Origin: Bacteroidales bacterium
GTDB taxonomy: Bacteria; Bacteroidota; Bacteroidia; Bacteroidales; UBA3824
Direction: 5' to 3'
DNA: 64,000 nucleotides
Assembly (NCBI GenBank): GCA_016293845.1
Contig: JAEDDH010000005.1
Span: 62,001-126,000, forward strand
The position numbers were made by a program, and so were the translations under genes. Of this stretch, positions 44,973 to 53,596 are shown piece after piece. Below the pieces are notes generated by a model that worked only from the letters and a program-made list of their open reading frames with translations, was not told the DNA's origin and did not search any database. Numbering within the stretch: position 1 is the first letter of the stretch; every line of letters starts with the position of its first letter.

Positions 44973-45494
44973 ATGAAAATTTCACAAGCAAAAATCACTG
45001 ATTATGATTACATTCTCGCATTTTACGATGATGTAATTGCCCATACCCCAAATATGCCTCTTTATGCACGATGGAAAAAGAATCAACATCCTACTCCACA
45101 GGGTATTAAAGCATATATTGAAGAAGGTTCGATGTATATATATTGCGAAAATGGTAAAATCATTGGCGCAATGGCTATAACTATGTATCAAGGCGATGAT
45201 TATCACGCAATTGAGTGGACACAACAGTTAGACGACAACGAAGTTGCTGTAATTCATATTCTTGCGGTAAGTCCTGATTTTCAGGGTAAAGGCATTGGCA
45301 CAATGATGATTCGCGAAAGTATAGAACTTGCCAAGCAAAATGGTAAAAAATCTGTTCGCCTTGATGCCCTTGCATCCAACACTCCTGCCCACAAAATTTA
45401 TGAAGCACTTGGTTTTCAATATCGTGGCAAACAACATCTTTATGCCGAAAATACGGGTTGGACAGATTTTTTCTTCTTTGAATTGAAGGATTAA
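44973..45494 (+). CDS. GNAT N-acetyltransferase
   Basis: Protein of 173 residues. The acetyl-CoA loop is SPDFQGKGIGTMMI, with the following helix and strand KSVRLDALASNTPAHKIYEA and GFQYRGKQHLYAE. It starts 7 bases after the phzF-like gene. It shares no special similarity with the GNAT at 42961 beyond the fold. Substrate unknown. Confidence 0.87.
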   Translation: MKISQAKITDYDYILAFYDDVIAHTPNMPLYARWKKNQHPTPQGIKAYIEEGSMYIYCENGKIIGAMAITMYQGDDYHAIEWTQQLDDNEVAVIHILAVSPDFQGKGIGTMMIRESIELAKQNGKKSVRLDALASNTPAHKIYEALGFQYRGKQHLYAENTGWTDFFFFELKD

Positions 45495-45508
45495 CCTATG
45501 TCCGAGCC

Positions 45509-45958
45509 TTGGGAATTGTTATGTTCAACCTCCCAATCAAACGAAAACGAGACACAGTTGGAGAGTGGAATGAGTGGATTGTCACGATTAAAGGGGTTGT
45601 CAGTATATTCCAAATTGGAATGGACTATATTGAATTAGTTTGGCTATCGCAACATTCAACTACCGAGATTTTCTCGGTAGTTATTTTTGAGGGTGCAAGA
45701 AAAGTTAGGCGCAATGTAACGCATTACAACTTGGATGCAATTCTTTCAGCCGGATACAGAGTAAGTTCGCGCAATGCCACTCTGTTTCGTCGTTGGGCTA
45801 CCGCAGTACTCAAAGCCATTGAATCCACTCTCGCCGAGCATCAACAGAAAATTGATCTTTTTCATTGCGGACATTCAATCAAGGATATGGGCAAAAAACT
45901 TACAGCCATAATGCTTATGGGTACGACGCCCGAAACGATTCTTAATGCATTAGAGTAA
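45509..45958 (+). pseudogene. RhuM-family remnant with large internal deletion
   Basis: Frame of 149 residues. The first part leads into THYNLDAILSAGYRVSSRNA and LFRRWATAVLK, the hallmark of RhuM-family proteins. It then jumps, after STLAEHQQKIDLF, directly to HCGHSIKDMGKKLTAIMLMG, which matches the C-terminal end of the family. The normal proteins have about 300-340 residues, so roughly half is missing. The N-terminal lead (about 45 residues) is not recognisable. RhuM proteins are found with restriction or mobile elements, but none is seen here. Probably non-functional. Confidence 0.6.
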
Positions 45959-45969
45959 CCACTTATTAA

Positions 45970-47928
45970 TCACCCATTTGCATAACTATGCATACCGCCT
46001 AAGAAGTAATTAACACCAAAATACGTCATCAGCACTGTGAGAAATGCAAGCACAAAAAATAGGTGCTGATGGCGGTTGTTTTGAAGGAATTTTAGCGAAA
46101 TTCTATGAAAACCAACGGCATAAACCATAAAGGTAATCAACGCCCAAGTCTCTTTCGGATCCCAGCTCCAATAGCGTCCCCACGAAATATTTGCCCAAAC
46201 TGCACCTAAGAAAATGCCTATACCTAACAGAATTTCAGCGGGATAGAGCATTATGCGGCTGAGGACGGTGAGTTGAGTGAGTTTCTCATCGTCTTTTATG
46301 AAAAACGAAAATATTCCATTGAAAAATGTGAACGCCAACAGCGAATATGCAATCATAATTGTAGAAACGTGCGCACTCAAAAGCGGCGAATTTAATACTG
46401 GCATCAATTGCGTAATCTGCGGATTCCTTTGCCCAAGCCACGCCACCAAAAGTGTGAAGCCCGAAATCAAAAATCCAAAGGGCGTGAGAATCTTTATTTT
46501 GTTGCCAAAAACCAATGCTAATATCATAATTACCAACGACATAAAGAGCATAGTCTCGTAGCCGTTGCCCATTGGCACTCGCCCCGAAATATACCACCGC
46601 AAAATGTATCCGCAGAGGTCAAAAATCAATGAAATAACCAACAAAATTCTTAACGTTTTGAACACTTTTATTGGAAATTTTTTGGCAACAATCATTATCA
46701 AAAATGCCAAAAATCCGATGGTGAGATTTGCCATAAAGAGGATTTTTGCAAAGTTGATTTTATTGTAAAATATTTCGGCGTTAATCTTTGATTCTGAGAT
46801 TTTTACGTCAGAATATTGAAACAGTTTTCCGCTTGTGAGCATCAAAATCAAGCCAATCTTTTCATCTGTTTCGCGGACAGCTTTTGTTACTTCAACAGTG
46901 TTGAGGCGATAATTGTCGTTTTCATCAAAAAAGTCGGCAAACGAGGCGTATTTTTCAACACCAAGTTGTTGTTGCAGAGCCTTATCTTTGATAAGAATCA
47001 TCTTTTCGTCTTTCCAAACTTCGGGACGGTAAATACATCCGCACACCACCTGTTCGGCTGTGAGATTATAGTAACTTGGCTTGCCGTAAATCTTTGATAC
47101 AAAATCTCTTGCCATAGTGTTGAACGGTGCGATACGGCCGTTATAGACAATCTGTTTTGTAGATATTTTGTCGGATTCTTCAAACGAAATTGTTGGAATT
47201 TTTTTTGTCTGCGAATTTGCATTTATGCTTAGACAAATTAACGCCACAAACAATCCGCCTTTTTTGAGTGCAGGATGTTTTAAAAGATTAAGAAAATCAG
47301 CACGTTTTGAAAACAACATCCATAGTCCCGACAATGCAAAAAGCACGTAACCGAGATATGTAAGCGGCGTGCCATACGGGTCGTAATTGACTGATAGAAT
47401 GGTGCCTTGATAATCCTCGTCGAAACTTGTTTGATAAAACCGATAACCGTTTTTCTTGAAAATATTGTTCATCGAAATAACGGATTTTTCATTGTTGTTT
47501 ACCGTGATATGGCTCTCAAAATCTTGTGGCATTGTAGTTCCTTGATAATTTTTGATAAGAAAACTATCCAAACGCATCTCAAAACCGAGGTTTTCTTTCC
47601 ACATATTTTCTTTGAGCACAAAATAATATGCGCTTTCGTTTTCGCGAAGATGCAACATTCCTTCTTTGCTTGTAAGGTGAGTTAATAATGCACCCAATAA
47701 AATGATTACCAACGAGATATGAAATAATAATATAGGTAGTTTTCTGTACATTTTTTTGATGAACACTATCAATGACCCTGCCGCCAGCACTGCCCACAAT
47801 CCACAAAACCATGCCGTTGAATAAAAATGTTCGTCGGCAAACGGCTGAGCAAAAAATGTTGCCACAGCCATTGAGATAAGCACGGCCATGAATGCCGACA
47901 ATATTGTGATTTTTAAAATGTTACGCAT
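45970..47928 (-). CDS. Cytochrome c biogenesis protein (CcsBA-type fusion)
   Basis: Inner-membrane protein of 652 residues combining a ResB/CcsB-like N-terminal part (membrane helices in 1-100, then a beta-rich domain), a periplasmic region (about 250-385, with VYNGRIAPFNTMARDFV) and a C-terminal CcsA domain with helices from about 395. The haem-handling motif is WGRYWSWDPKETWALI (about 590). Such fused CcsBA proteins carry haem across the membrane and attach it to apocytochrome c. It is the last gene of a likely operon after the hemerythrin/LuxR regulator and RidA-like genes; a cytochrome c lipoprotein lies nearby. Confidence 0.93.
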   Translation of the reverse strand: MRNILKITILSAFMAVLISMAVATFFAQPFADEHFYSTAWFCGLWAVLAAGSLIVFIKKMYRKLPILLFHISLVIILLGALLTHLTSKEGMLHLRENESAYYFVLKENMWKENLGFEMRLDSFLIKNYQGTTMPQDFESHITVNNNEKSVISMNNIFKKNGYRFYQTSFDEDYQGTILSVNYDPYGTPLTYLGYVLFALSGLWMLFSKRADFLNLLKHPALKKGGLFVALICLSINANSQTKKIPTISFEESDKISTKQIVYNGRIAPFNTMARDFVSKIYGKPSYYNLTAEQVVCGCIYRPEVWKDEKMILIKDKALQQQLGVEKYASFADFFDENDNYRLNTVEVTKAVRETDEKIGLILMLTSGKLFQYSDVKISESKINAEIFYNKINFAKILFMANLTIGFLAFLIMIVAKKFPIKVFKTLRILLVISLIFDLCGYILRWYISGRVPMGNGYETMLFMSLVIMILALVFGNKIKILTPFGFLISGFTLLVAWLGQRNPQITQLMPVLNSPLLSAHVSTIMIAYSLLAFTFFNGIFSFFIKDDEKLTQLTVLSRIMLYPAEILLGIGIFLGAVWANISWGRYWSWDPKETWALITFMVYAVGFHRISLKFLQNNRHQHLFFVLAFLTVLMTYFGVNYFLGGMHSYANG

Positions 47929-47940
47929 TTAATATAAATG

Positions 47941-49047
47941 TTATTGTTTTGCAATAGCCATACACTCCATCTCTATAAGCCATCCCGGACGGCAGACGGG
48001 GGCAAGGGTTATTACAAAGGGCACTTCGCCAAATGTTGCTTCAAAAATTGTCTTAACCACGTTGTAATCAGCCGTATCACGAAGATAACAGATGATGTGC
48101 GCAATATCCTCAAACGATACTCCGCCTTCGTAGAGCAACGCTTTTACATTCTCTATCATTCTGAGTGTCTGCGCTTTGATGTCGCCGGGGGCAACAATTG
48201 CGCCTTTGTTGTCGATAGATGCTGTGCCTGAAATTATTACAAGACGACGGTCGTCAAAATCAACGGCAGTGCCGCGCTCAAAGGTTACTCCATAGTCGGA
48301 AGTGCGGTTGAGATGGTTGGCGGCGTAGAGAAATTTTATTTGATTTTGTTTTATTCCGCCTACACAATAAGCGTCCATCACAGAGGTTACATCTTTGTTT
48401 GCGTGACGACCGTAAATACCTGTGCTACTGATATAATGGGTGTCAACTGTGAGATTATTTTCATTGAAATTATCACGGCGGGCTCTCACCACAGCGTCGT
48501 AGTTTACATCAATGTTTTGAACGTAAAACCACGTACGGATGCAGTTGTCTGCAATATTCAAGTTGTTGGTTTTGAGCATATTTTCGAGATATTCCAACTG
48601 ATGTTTGGTTTCATCGTAAGTGTTGGCAATTGGATTAACCACATTGGCAGTAAAATAATGTGAAATTCCATTCTCCGAAAACTTCACAGTATAATCATCA
48701 ACACACTCTATTTCAACTTCTTGTCGAAGATATACGAATGCGGCTATTTTTGCACCGTTCAAAGGCGGTTGTTGGATGTAGGCAACGGCGGAATTGCCCG
48801 AAATTTTGCGTATTTCGTTTACAGCCGTTTCTGCTTGATTGGCAGCATCGGAGAGCAAAAGACGCACAAAAACAGGTACATAGCCATTGTGTTTCATAAT
48901 TATTGCAACAATTTCTGTGCTCACCGACCGCAATTGCTCTGCAAAGGTAAGCGTGGCATCATTGGCAGTTACAATGGCGTGAATTTCGCCGTTAAATTCA
49001 GAGGTTTTTGCTACTGTGTGTTCGGTTATATATTGTTTAAATTTCAT
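47941..49047 (-). CDS. RidA/YjgF-like two-domain protein
   Basis: Protein of 368 residues. The C-terminal domain (about 235-368) is a clear RidA/Rid-family trimer fold (RLVIISGTASIDNKGAIVAP, then LRDTADYNVVKTIFEATFGE and the closing LIEMECMAIA). The N-terminal 200 residues are a degenerate similar domain, as in FkbO/Hyg5-type or related Rid proteins. RidA enzymes hydrolyse reactive enamines/imines, but chorismatase-like relatives act differently, so the reaction is uncertain. It is 12 bases upstream of the cytochrome c biogenesis gene, and 29 bases downstream of the regulator gene. Confidence 0.75.
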   Translation of the reverse strand: MKFKQYITEHTVAKTSEFNGEIHAIVTANDATLTFAEQLRSVSTEIVAIIMKHNGYVPVFVRLLLSDAANQAETAVNEIRKISGNSAVAYIQQPPLNGAKIAAFVYLRQEVEIECVDDYTVKFSENGISHYFTANVVNPIANTYDETKHQLEYLENMLKTNNLNIADNCIRTWFYVQNIDVNYDAVVRARRDNFNENNLTVDTHYISSTGIYGRHANKDVTSVMDAYCVGGIKQNQIKFLYAANHLNRTSDYGVTFERGTAVDFDDRRLVIISGTASIDNKGAIVAPGDIKAQTLRMIENVKALLYEGGVSFEDIAHIICYLRDTADYNVVKTIFEATFGEVPFVITLAPVCRPGWLIEMECMAIAKQ

Positions 49048-49076
49048 TCTTTTATTATTATCGCAGTAAAAATTAA

Positions 49077-50036
49077 TTAAAGTTTAACACTCGAAATATC
49101 CACTAACCCATTGACAATGGCATATATAGTTAAGCCAGCGGGCGAATGGATTTGGAGTTTTCGGGCAATGTTGCGGCGGTGCGTTATTACAGTGTGAACA
49201 GAAATGTTGAGTTTGTCGGCAATCTTCTTATTTTGAAGACCTTGCACTACGCCTATGATTACGTCCTTTTCGCGGTCGGAAAGTGCCTCGCCGTTCTCTT
49301 GATTTCCATTGAACACCATCGACGAGATGTTTTTTGAGGTGTCTTTTGGTTCTGTTAAACGTTCTAAACGCTTAATGGCAGGTGAAAAGATGTGATCCTC
49401 CACGTCGGCGTGATGACGTAGCCATTCCTCGTTGTTAAAGATATCGTAAAGCGTTGCCGTAAGTTGGTGATTGTGATGTGTATCCGAAGGTAAATACTTG
49501 ATTATCATTAGTTTTAACTCACGGAGTTTTTGGTCGGTTTGTTCGTGGTGTTTTGAGAATGTTTCGATGTTGTAATTTGGCAGCGGATTGCCCTCCAAAA
49601 GCGATTCTACGTATGGGAAAAGCGTTTTTTCCTCGTATTTCATGTGGCGGCGGATTTCTTGTGCATACTCGTCGTAGATTTTCATAATCAGTTTGCCGAG
49701 CGGATCGCCGTTGCTGATGCTTTCTTTTAGTTCGCGGTGGATAAAAGGCAACTGAAAATCAAGGTAATACGTGTGGCTTGCCTTTAAATAATGCAGCAGT
49801 GTCGACACGCTGATTTTATCATCGTTTTCAAAATTAGCCGAATTGTTGATAGTGTAATTTACCACGGCAAGAAAAGTGTATGTGTCTACGCCGTTTAGTT
49901 TGCAAGTCTCGCTTACAGTTTTGTCGCCGAAGCCGAGGTTTATTCCAAAAGCACCCAACGCCTGCAACACGCTGTAATTATCTTTGATAAGCGTTACCAT
50001 CTTGTCGCCGGATTCATACATCTTTAAGTTTTTCAT
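49077..50036 (-). CDS. Hemerythrin-like / LuxR-HTH regulator
   Basis: Cytoplasmic protein of 319 residues. The first 60 residues (SVLQALGAFGINLGFGDKTV) resemble the ScdA_N/DUF542 segment of di-iron repair proteins. Residues about 80-235 are an HHE hemerythrin-like domain (HTYYLDFQLPFIHRE, HMKYEEKTLFPYVES, FSKHHEQTD, WLRHHADVEDHIF). A LuxR-type HTH (about 255-315) has LSDREKDVIIGVVQGL and SVHTVITHRRNI. It could sense nitrosative or oxidative stress, or O2/redox, through a di-iron centre and regulate transcription (inference). It heads the apparent operon with the RidA-like and cytochrome biogenesis genes, 29 bases upstream. Confidence 0.85.
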   Translation of the reverse strand: MKNLKMYESGDKMVTLIKDNYSVLQALGAFGINLGFGDKTVSETCKLNGVDTYTFLAVVNYTINNSANFENDDKISVSTLLHYLKASHTYYLDFQLPFIHRELKESISNGDPLGKLIMKIYDEYAQEIRRHMKYEEKTLFPYVESLLEGNPLPNYNIETFSKHHEQTDQKLRELKLMIIKYLPSDTHHNHQLTATLYDIFNNEEWLRHHADVEDHIFSPAIKRLERLTEPKDTSKNISSMVFNGNQENGEALSDREKDVIIGVVQGLQNKKIADKLNISVHTVITHRRNIARKLQIHSPAGLTIYAIVNGLVDISSVKL

Positions 50037-50080
50037 ATTGCTTTAACGTTTTTTGTGATGCAAAATTACAATATTTTTTT

Positions 50081-50806
50081 TTATTCCTCCCCTGCGCCGC
50101 TCAATATCCAATTATCAATTAATATTTTGTCTTGTTCGAGGTCTAAATTGTCGGAGTGGTTGTGTTTCACTTCGGGAAATTCGCCTTTGAGGATTTTGTG
50201 GAGAACGCTGTTGGCGGTGTCGCCAGGGGTAACAAGGTTGAGGTCAGCACGTTTGGATGATTTAACGTTTACCAATGCGGCGTAACTTTTGCCTTCGGTG
50301 AGAAAAAGTCCTGCGGCGGCGTGTTCGCCAAGTCCATGGCAGTTGGCGCACGAATTGTTGAAATATTCATTTTGAATGTAGTTGAACATTCCGGCGTTGA
50401 TGGAGCCCGCATCGATTTTCAAAGTGTCGCGAGTGCTCTTTTCTTCGTTGGTGAATTCCTTTTGCCAAAGCGTTACCACACGCTGACGGATACGGTTCAA
50501 TACTTTGATTTCCAAATAGTTGACCGACTGAGGAATACCACAGAGAGTGGTGTGCGTAGAGCCGTTTCCGTTGATAATTTGCTTAGAAATTTCGGAATAT
50601 TCTGCGGAGGAAGTTTTGTCGTTTTGAGGCAATGAAAATCCCGAAAGCGTTACACTGTAACCGTCGGGCCAAGATTCTGTGCCGCTGATGTTTACATCCA
50701 CAGCCACTTTGATGCCCTCCTGTTGGTAGGTGTATTTTTCAATTATGTCGCCGTCGTTGCAAGCGGCTAACAAAAACAATGAAATTATATATAATAACTT
50801 TTTCAT
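50081..50806 (-). CDS. Lipoprotein with single c-type haem site
   Basis: Protein of 241 residues from ATG 50806 (MKKLLYIISLFLLAAC, lipobox Cys16); the upstream in-frame start at 50839 lacks a signal sequence at its beginning. The C-terminal 90 residues hold a haem-c motif CANCH with DLEQDKILIDNWILSG following, as in periplasmic mono-haem cytochrome c domains. The first part is beta-rich. It is separated from the porin fragment upstream by only 64 bases, so it was likely in the same transcript. The cytochrome biogenesis gene nearby may mature it. Confidence 0.8.
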   Translation of the reverse strand: MKKLLYIISLFLLAACNDGDIIEKYTYQQEGIKVAVDVNISGTESWPDGYSVTLSGFSLPQNDKTSSAEYSEISKQIINGNGSTHTTLCGIPQSVNYLEIKVLNRIRQRVVTLWQKEFTNEEKSTRDTLKIDAGSINAGMFNYIQNEYFNNSCANCHGLGEHAAAGLFLTEGKSYAALVNVKSSKRADLNLVTPGDTANSVLHKILKGEFPEVKHNHSDNLDLEQDKILIDNWILSGAGEE

Positions 50807-50869
50807 TTTTTTAAATTGATAATTGACAGTTGACTTCATTGTTAATTGTCAATTGTTCATTGTTCATTA
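50807..50869. repeat. Short ATTGACAATT/TTGTTCATT repeats
   Basis: The gap holds AATTGACAGTTGACTTCATT, AATTGTCAATTG and two TTGTTCATT units, an AT-rich short-repeat array of the kind found in many bacterial intergenic spaces. AATTGACA and TGTCAATT form an inverted repeat. No function seen. Confidence 0.4.
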
Positions 50870-51290
50870 TTAAAAAGCATACTGCAACATTACTGTAACA
50901 GAGTGAGTTGCGTGACCGAGGTCGTCGTTGTCGCGGTCGAGTTGGGTTTTGTGACCCTTGCGTCCCATATACTGATACATTGCTTGGAGTTTGAGGTTGG
51001 TGTCTTTTATGAAATAATTGAAACCAAATGCGGGCATATTGATAATGCCGTCCTCGGAGGTGGCGTTGCGATCCATAAAGTCGTAACGTGCAGCCACTTG
51101 CCATTGATTAGCCACAAAATATCCTGCCTGTGCGTATCCTCCAAAATAGTTGAAAGTGTCGTCGATTTTTTGACGGTCGGTAAATGCAATGTGCATCATA
51201 TATGCCTCGGCAGCAATGTAGAGGCGTTGAGAGTAAGCACTCCGCTGTTGGCAATGGTGTTGCCGTGACTGATGGTGTAAGCCGGAGTGG
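50870..51290 (-). pseudogene. C-terminal fragment of a porin
   Basis: The last 105 residues (50870-51199 frame; GGYAQAGYFVANQWQVAARY, ending MLQYAF) have the amphipathic strands and terminal Phe of an outer-membrane beta-barrel. They resemble phosphate-selective-type porins. The few residues ISHGNTIANSGV in the previous frame (about 51225-51270) lead into it, and a frameshift near 51240 separates the two. It is preceded without a start codon by the DUF1111 fragment, so it cannot be expressed by itself. It is a different copy from the larger porin gene at 51740-53272. Confidence 0.65.
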
Positions 51291-51955
51291 TGTTGGTGGC
51301 GCCCATATCCGACGAAAAACCGAGTTTCACAGTCAGGTCGGCATGCTGAGCCTTGTTGCCGGAGATACCGAGTTGAAGTTTTCCGCGCTCCTTGATGTAG
51401 TTTGCCTTGCCCGAAATTCCGTATTCGGGGTAATTGCTGCGTGCTGCAAGTTTCTCAATTTCATTGCGGTCGATAGCCATCATCAAGCCCATTCCCACGT
51501 GTCGGAGCGGTATGCGGACGGTGCAGAAAAGGTCTTCGGGTGCAAAGCTGTCGGCGTACCATTCGGTGATGGTGTAGTTGGGTTTTGCGAGTTGGTTTTT
51601 TTCACCGTCGGGAAATGTAAAATCCTGATAATCATACGTTACTTTGAGTTTTCCTTCGGGCTCTACTCCAATAATTGCTTGATCGTGAACCACACGTCCA
51701 TAATCTTGAAAAATGCTCCGTTTTTTCTTGTGATGTAAATCAGCATCGACGAAAAACCATAGTTGCCGCTGCCTCCTGCGCTCCAAAGTGTGAGTTCGGT
51801 GCGTCCGGCGTTTCTATGGCAACTTCCGCACTAATATACCGCATACACGGGTCCCAAACCACCCTGCGACTGCGACGACGCAAGCGGATTGTCGTAAAGG
51901 TTGTCGCCGTTGTTGAAACGGTTGATATATTTCCCGCTAAGCTATTTTGCCTGAG
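51291..51955 (-). pseudogene. Middle part of a DUF1111 di-haem oxidoreductase gene
   Basis: In one frame GKYINRFNNGDNLYDN, GGLGPVYAVY, a TAG stop at 51833-51831 and then CGSCHRNAGRTELTLW read on, a DUF1111 haem motif; the frame shifts near 51750 to the 51196-51786 frame with FQDYGRVVHDQAII, NYTITEWYADSFAPEDLF and VRIPLRHVGMGLMMAIDR. The N-terminal half and everything after GFSSDMG (second haem) are lost, replaced by porin sequences on both sides. DUF1111 proteins are periplasmic di-haem oxidoreductases, often near porins and iron-uptake genes. The remnant is inactive. Confidence 0.65.
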
Positions 51956-53272
51956 TATCAAATGTATACGATGGTGAAAGGCAAACTGTAGAAACCAGAA
52001 TTCGTTTTCGTTGTTGAAAGAAGATTTGGTGTTTTTAAACATCTCGTCAGTACCTATTTTTCGGTATGTGTAGTCAGCCTTGATTACGAGGTTGGGCAGG
52101 GCGAAATAGTTCAAACCCCACGCCCAATAGTTCACTTGGCAACGGTCGTCCATAAGTTGGAGTTGCTCGCCTTTTTCTTGCGGATTATAATATTCGTAAT
52201 GGGCAAATGATTGAATGTTAGGAAATTTGTCGCCGCCATTGAAAGTATTGTTTAAATTAACGCCAAGTTCAAAATTGTAATTAAGTGCGTTTTTGGCAAC
52301 GTTGGGAGTTCGGCTGTAACCCGATTTGTTGGAATATGTGCGAATGGTTTTGTCGATAAACAGCACCTCGGTGAGATTACCGCTGAGAAAACTTCCTCGG
52401 AATGTTACAAATTTGTTTTTGTATTGAGCGTCAACAGAATATATCGAAATATTGATAGGGTCGTTGCTGTTGAGAGTATTCAGACGATCGCAGTTTTTGC
52501 CTGCATCGTGGCAGTAATACATTGAGTATCCGAGTCTTAATCCGGACAAACCGTTGTAATCCAGCCTCAAAACATAATCCGGACGGGTAAAATTATCAGC
52601 CTCAAATAATCCCTGACGACCTCCCTTTATCCAATTGTAACGGCTGAAACCGAGAGGGTTTTGACCTGCCACAATCTGCGCCTGATAGTCGAATTTTGCA
52701 AATCCACCGCCAAACGAGCCAAAAAATTCAATGCCTGTTTCGTGCCAAGTGCAAGGCATTATGGTAGTTGCGCCTTCGGGACGGAATGTGGTGTAAAAAT
52801 TGATTGGTTCGTGGTGAGCGTTGGTAAGTCCCACTGGCAGAACAATATGTCCCACCTTAATATTAAAAGCGTCCACAATTTTGCGAGTGATGTGAAACTG
52901 TTCGAGAGCAACCTCGCCGCCCTTTTCCATTTCGGTTTCATATTCGCCGTTTTCGCTTCCGCTGCCGGCTTCCATCTCCATTGCAGTGCCTGTGCCGCCT
53001 GCCTCAAACTCAATTTCTGCCCCGAGAATCCATTTGGGATTAAATTTATAGTCAATCGCCAACACAAAACGGGGAATCGAAATCTGTGCGTGATTTATCT
53101 CAGAATTGCCCTTTGGCGAACCTGTCCAACGGTTTAATCCATAATTTTGCCACGAACCAAGTATTTCGCCATAACTTCCTACTCGGATTTTTTGATAAGT
53201 AGTGTCGTCTTGGGCTTTTGCGCTAAAAGAGAATAATAAAGCCGCAAAAAACAAAAGTTTTAGTTTGTTCAT
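51740..53272 (-). CDS. Outer-membrane porin, disrupted at its 3' end
   Basis: The frame has 510 codons. The first 20 form a signal peptide (MNKLKLLFFAALLFSFSAKA). The next about 410 residues are beta strands of a phosphate-selective-type porin family, with FVLAIDYKFNPKWILGAEIE, KVGHIVLPVGLTNAHHEPIN and YFALPNLVIKADYTYRKIG. At LQFAF (about residue 430) the barrel is nearly finished; the remaining 80 codons read the following DUF1111 fragment out of frame and are not part of the protein. So the last strand may be missing or altered. Function is probably passive or substrate-selective diffusion through the outer membrane. Confidence 0.75.
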   Translation of the reverse strand: MNKLKLLFFAALLFSFSAKAQDDTTYQKIRVGSYGEILGSWQNYGLNRWTGSPKGNSEINHAQISIPRFVLAIDYKFNPKWILGAEIEFEAGGTGTAMEMEAGSGSENGEYETEMEKGGEVALEQFHITRKIVDAFNIKVGHIVLPVGLTNAHHEPINFYTTFRPEGATTIMPCTWHETGIEFFGSFGGGFAKFDYQAQIVAGQNPLGFSRYNWIKGGRQGLFEADNFTRPDYVLRLDYNGLSGLRLGYSMYYCHDAGKNCDRLNTLNSNDPINISIYSVDAQYKNKFVTFRGSFLSGNLTEVLFIDKTIRTYSNKSGYSRTPNVAKNALNYNFELGVNLNNTFNGGDKFPNIQSFAHYEYYNPQEKGEQLQLMDDRCQVNYWAWGLNYFALPNLVIKADYTYRKIGTDEMFKNTKSSFNNENEFWFLQFAFHHRIHLILRQNSLAGNISTVSTTATTFTTIRLRRRSRRVVWDPCMRYISAEVAIETPDAPNSHFGAQEAAATMVFRRC

Positions 53273-53386
53273 TTCTGTCTGTTAATTTAAAACACCGCAA
53301 AATTACAGGCAGATAAAACAGCGCACAATCACCAAAAGTAGGTAAATTTTAGAAGGGGATAATCAGGAATGGGGATGAGAAAAAGA

Positions 53387-53544
53387 GCGGGAAACAAGAT
53401 TCGAACTCGTGTCTTCACACCATAATAATTAATGACCGACCGTGTGTGCTCTAACCATTGGAGATTTACGCAACTAACTTTCTGAATACTCTTCAAACAA
53501 AGTTTAAGAATTTTCCGTTGCTACTGCCACTAAGCTATTCCCGC
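53387..53544 (-). pseudogene. tRNA-like sequence with a long insertion
   Basis: On the minus strand GCGGGAA (53544-53538) pairs perfectly with TTCCCGC (53393-53387). Next to the 5' arm is TAGCTTAGTGGC, like a tRNA D arm, and next to the 3' arm a normal T arm ACGAGTTCGAATCTTGT. Between them, instead of the 25-30 bases of an anticodon arm and variable loop, lie about 110 bases with a second D-arm-like TGGTTAGAGCA and a CACAC/GTGTG stem with a 21-base loop. It looks like a tRNA gene damaged by insertion or a fusion of two tRNA pieces. The identity cannot be given; the acceptor resembles tRNA-Gly. Confidence 0.45.
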
Positions 53545-53596
53545 ATGGAGGTGTTGCAAAAATAGAAAATTATTTTCAAATGCAAGCGATACTTGC

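Noticed and set aside
53387..53544. tmRNA (ssrA)
   Set aside because: The acceptor and T arms fit a tRNA-like end, but the region is only 158 bases, with no tag reading frame ending in Ala-Ala and no room for the pseudoknots.
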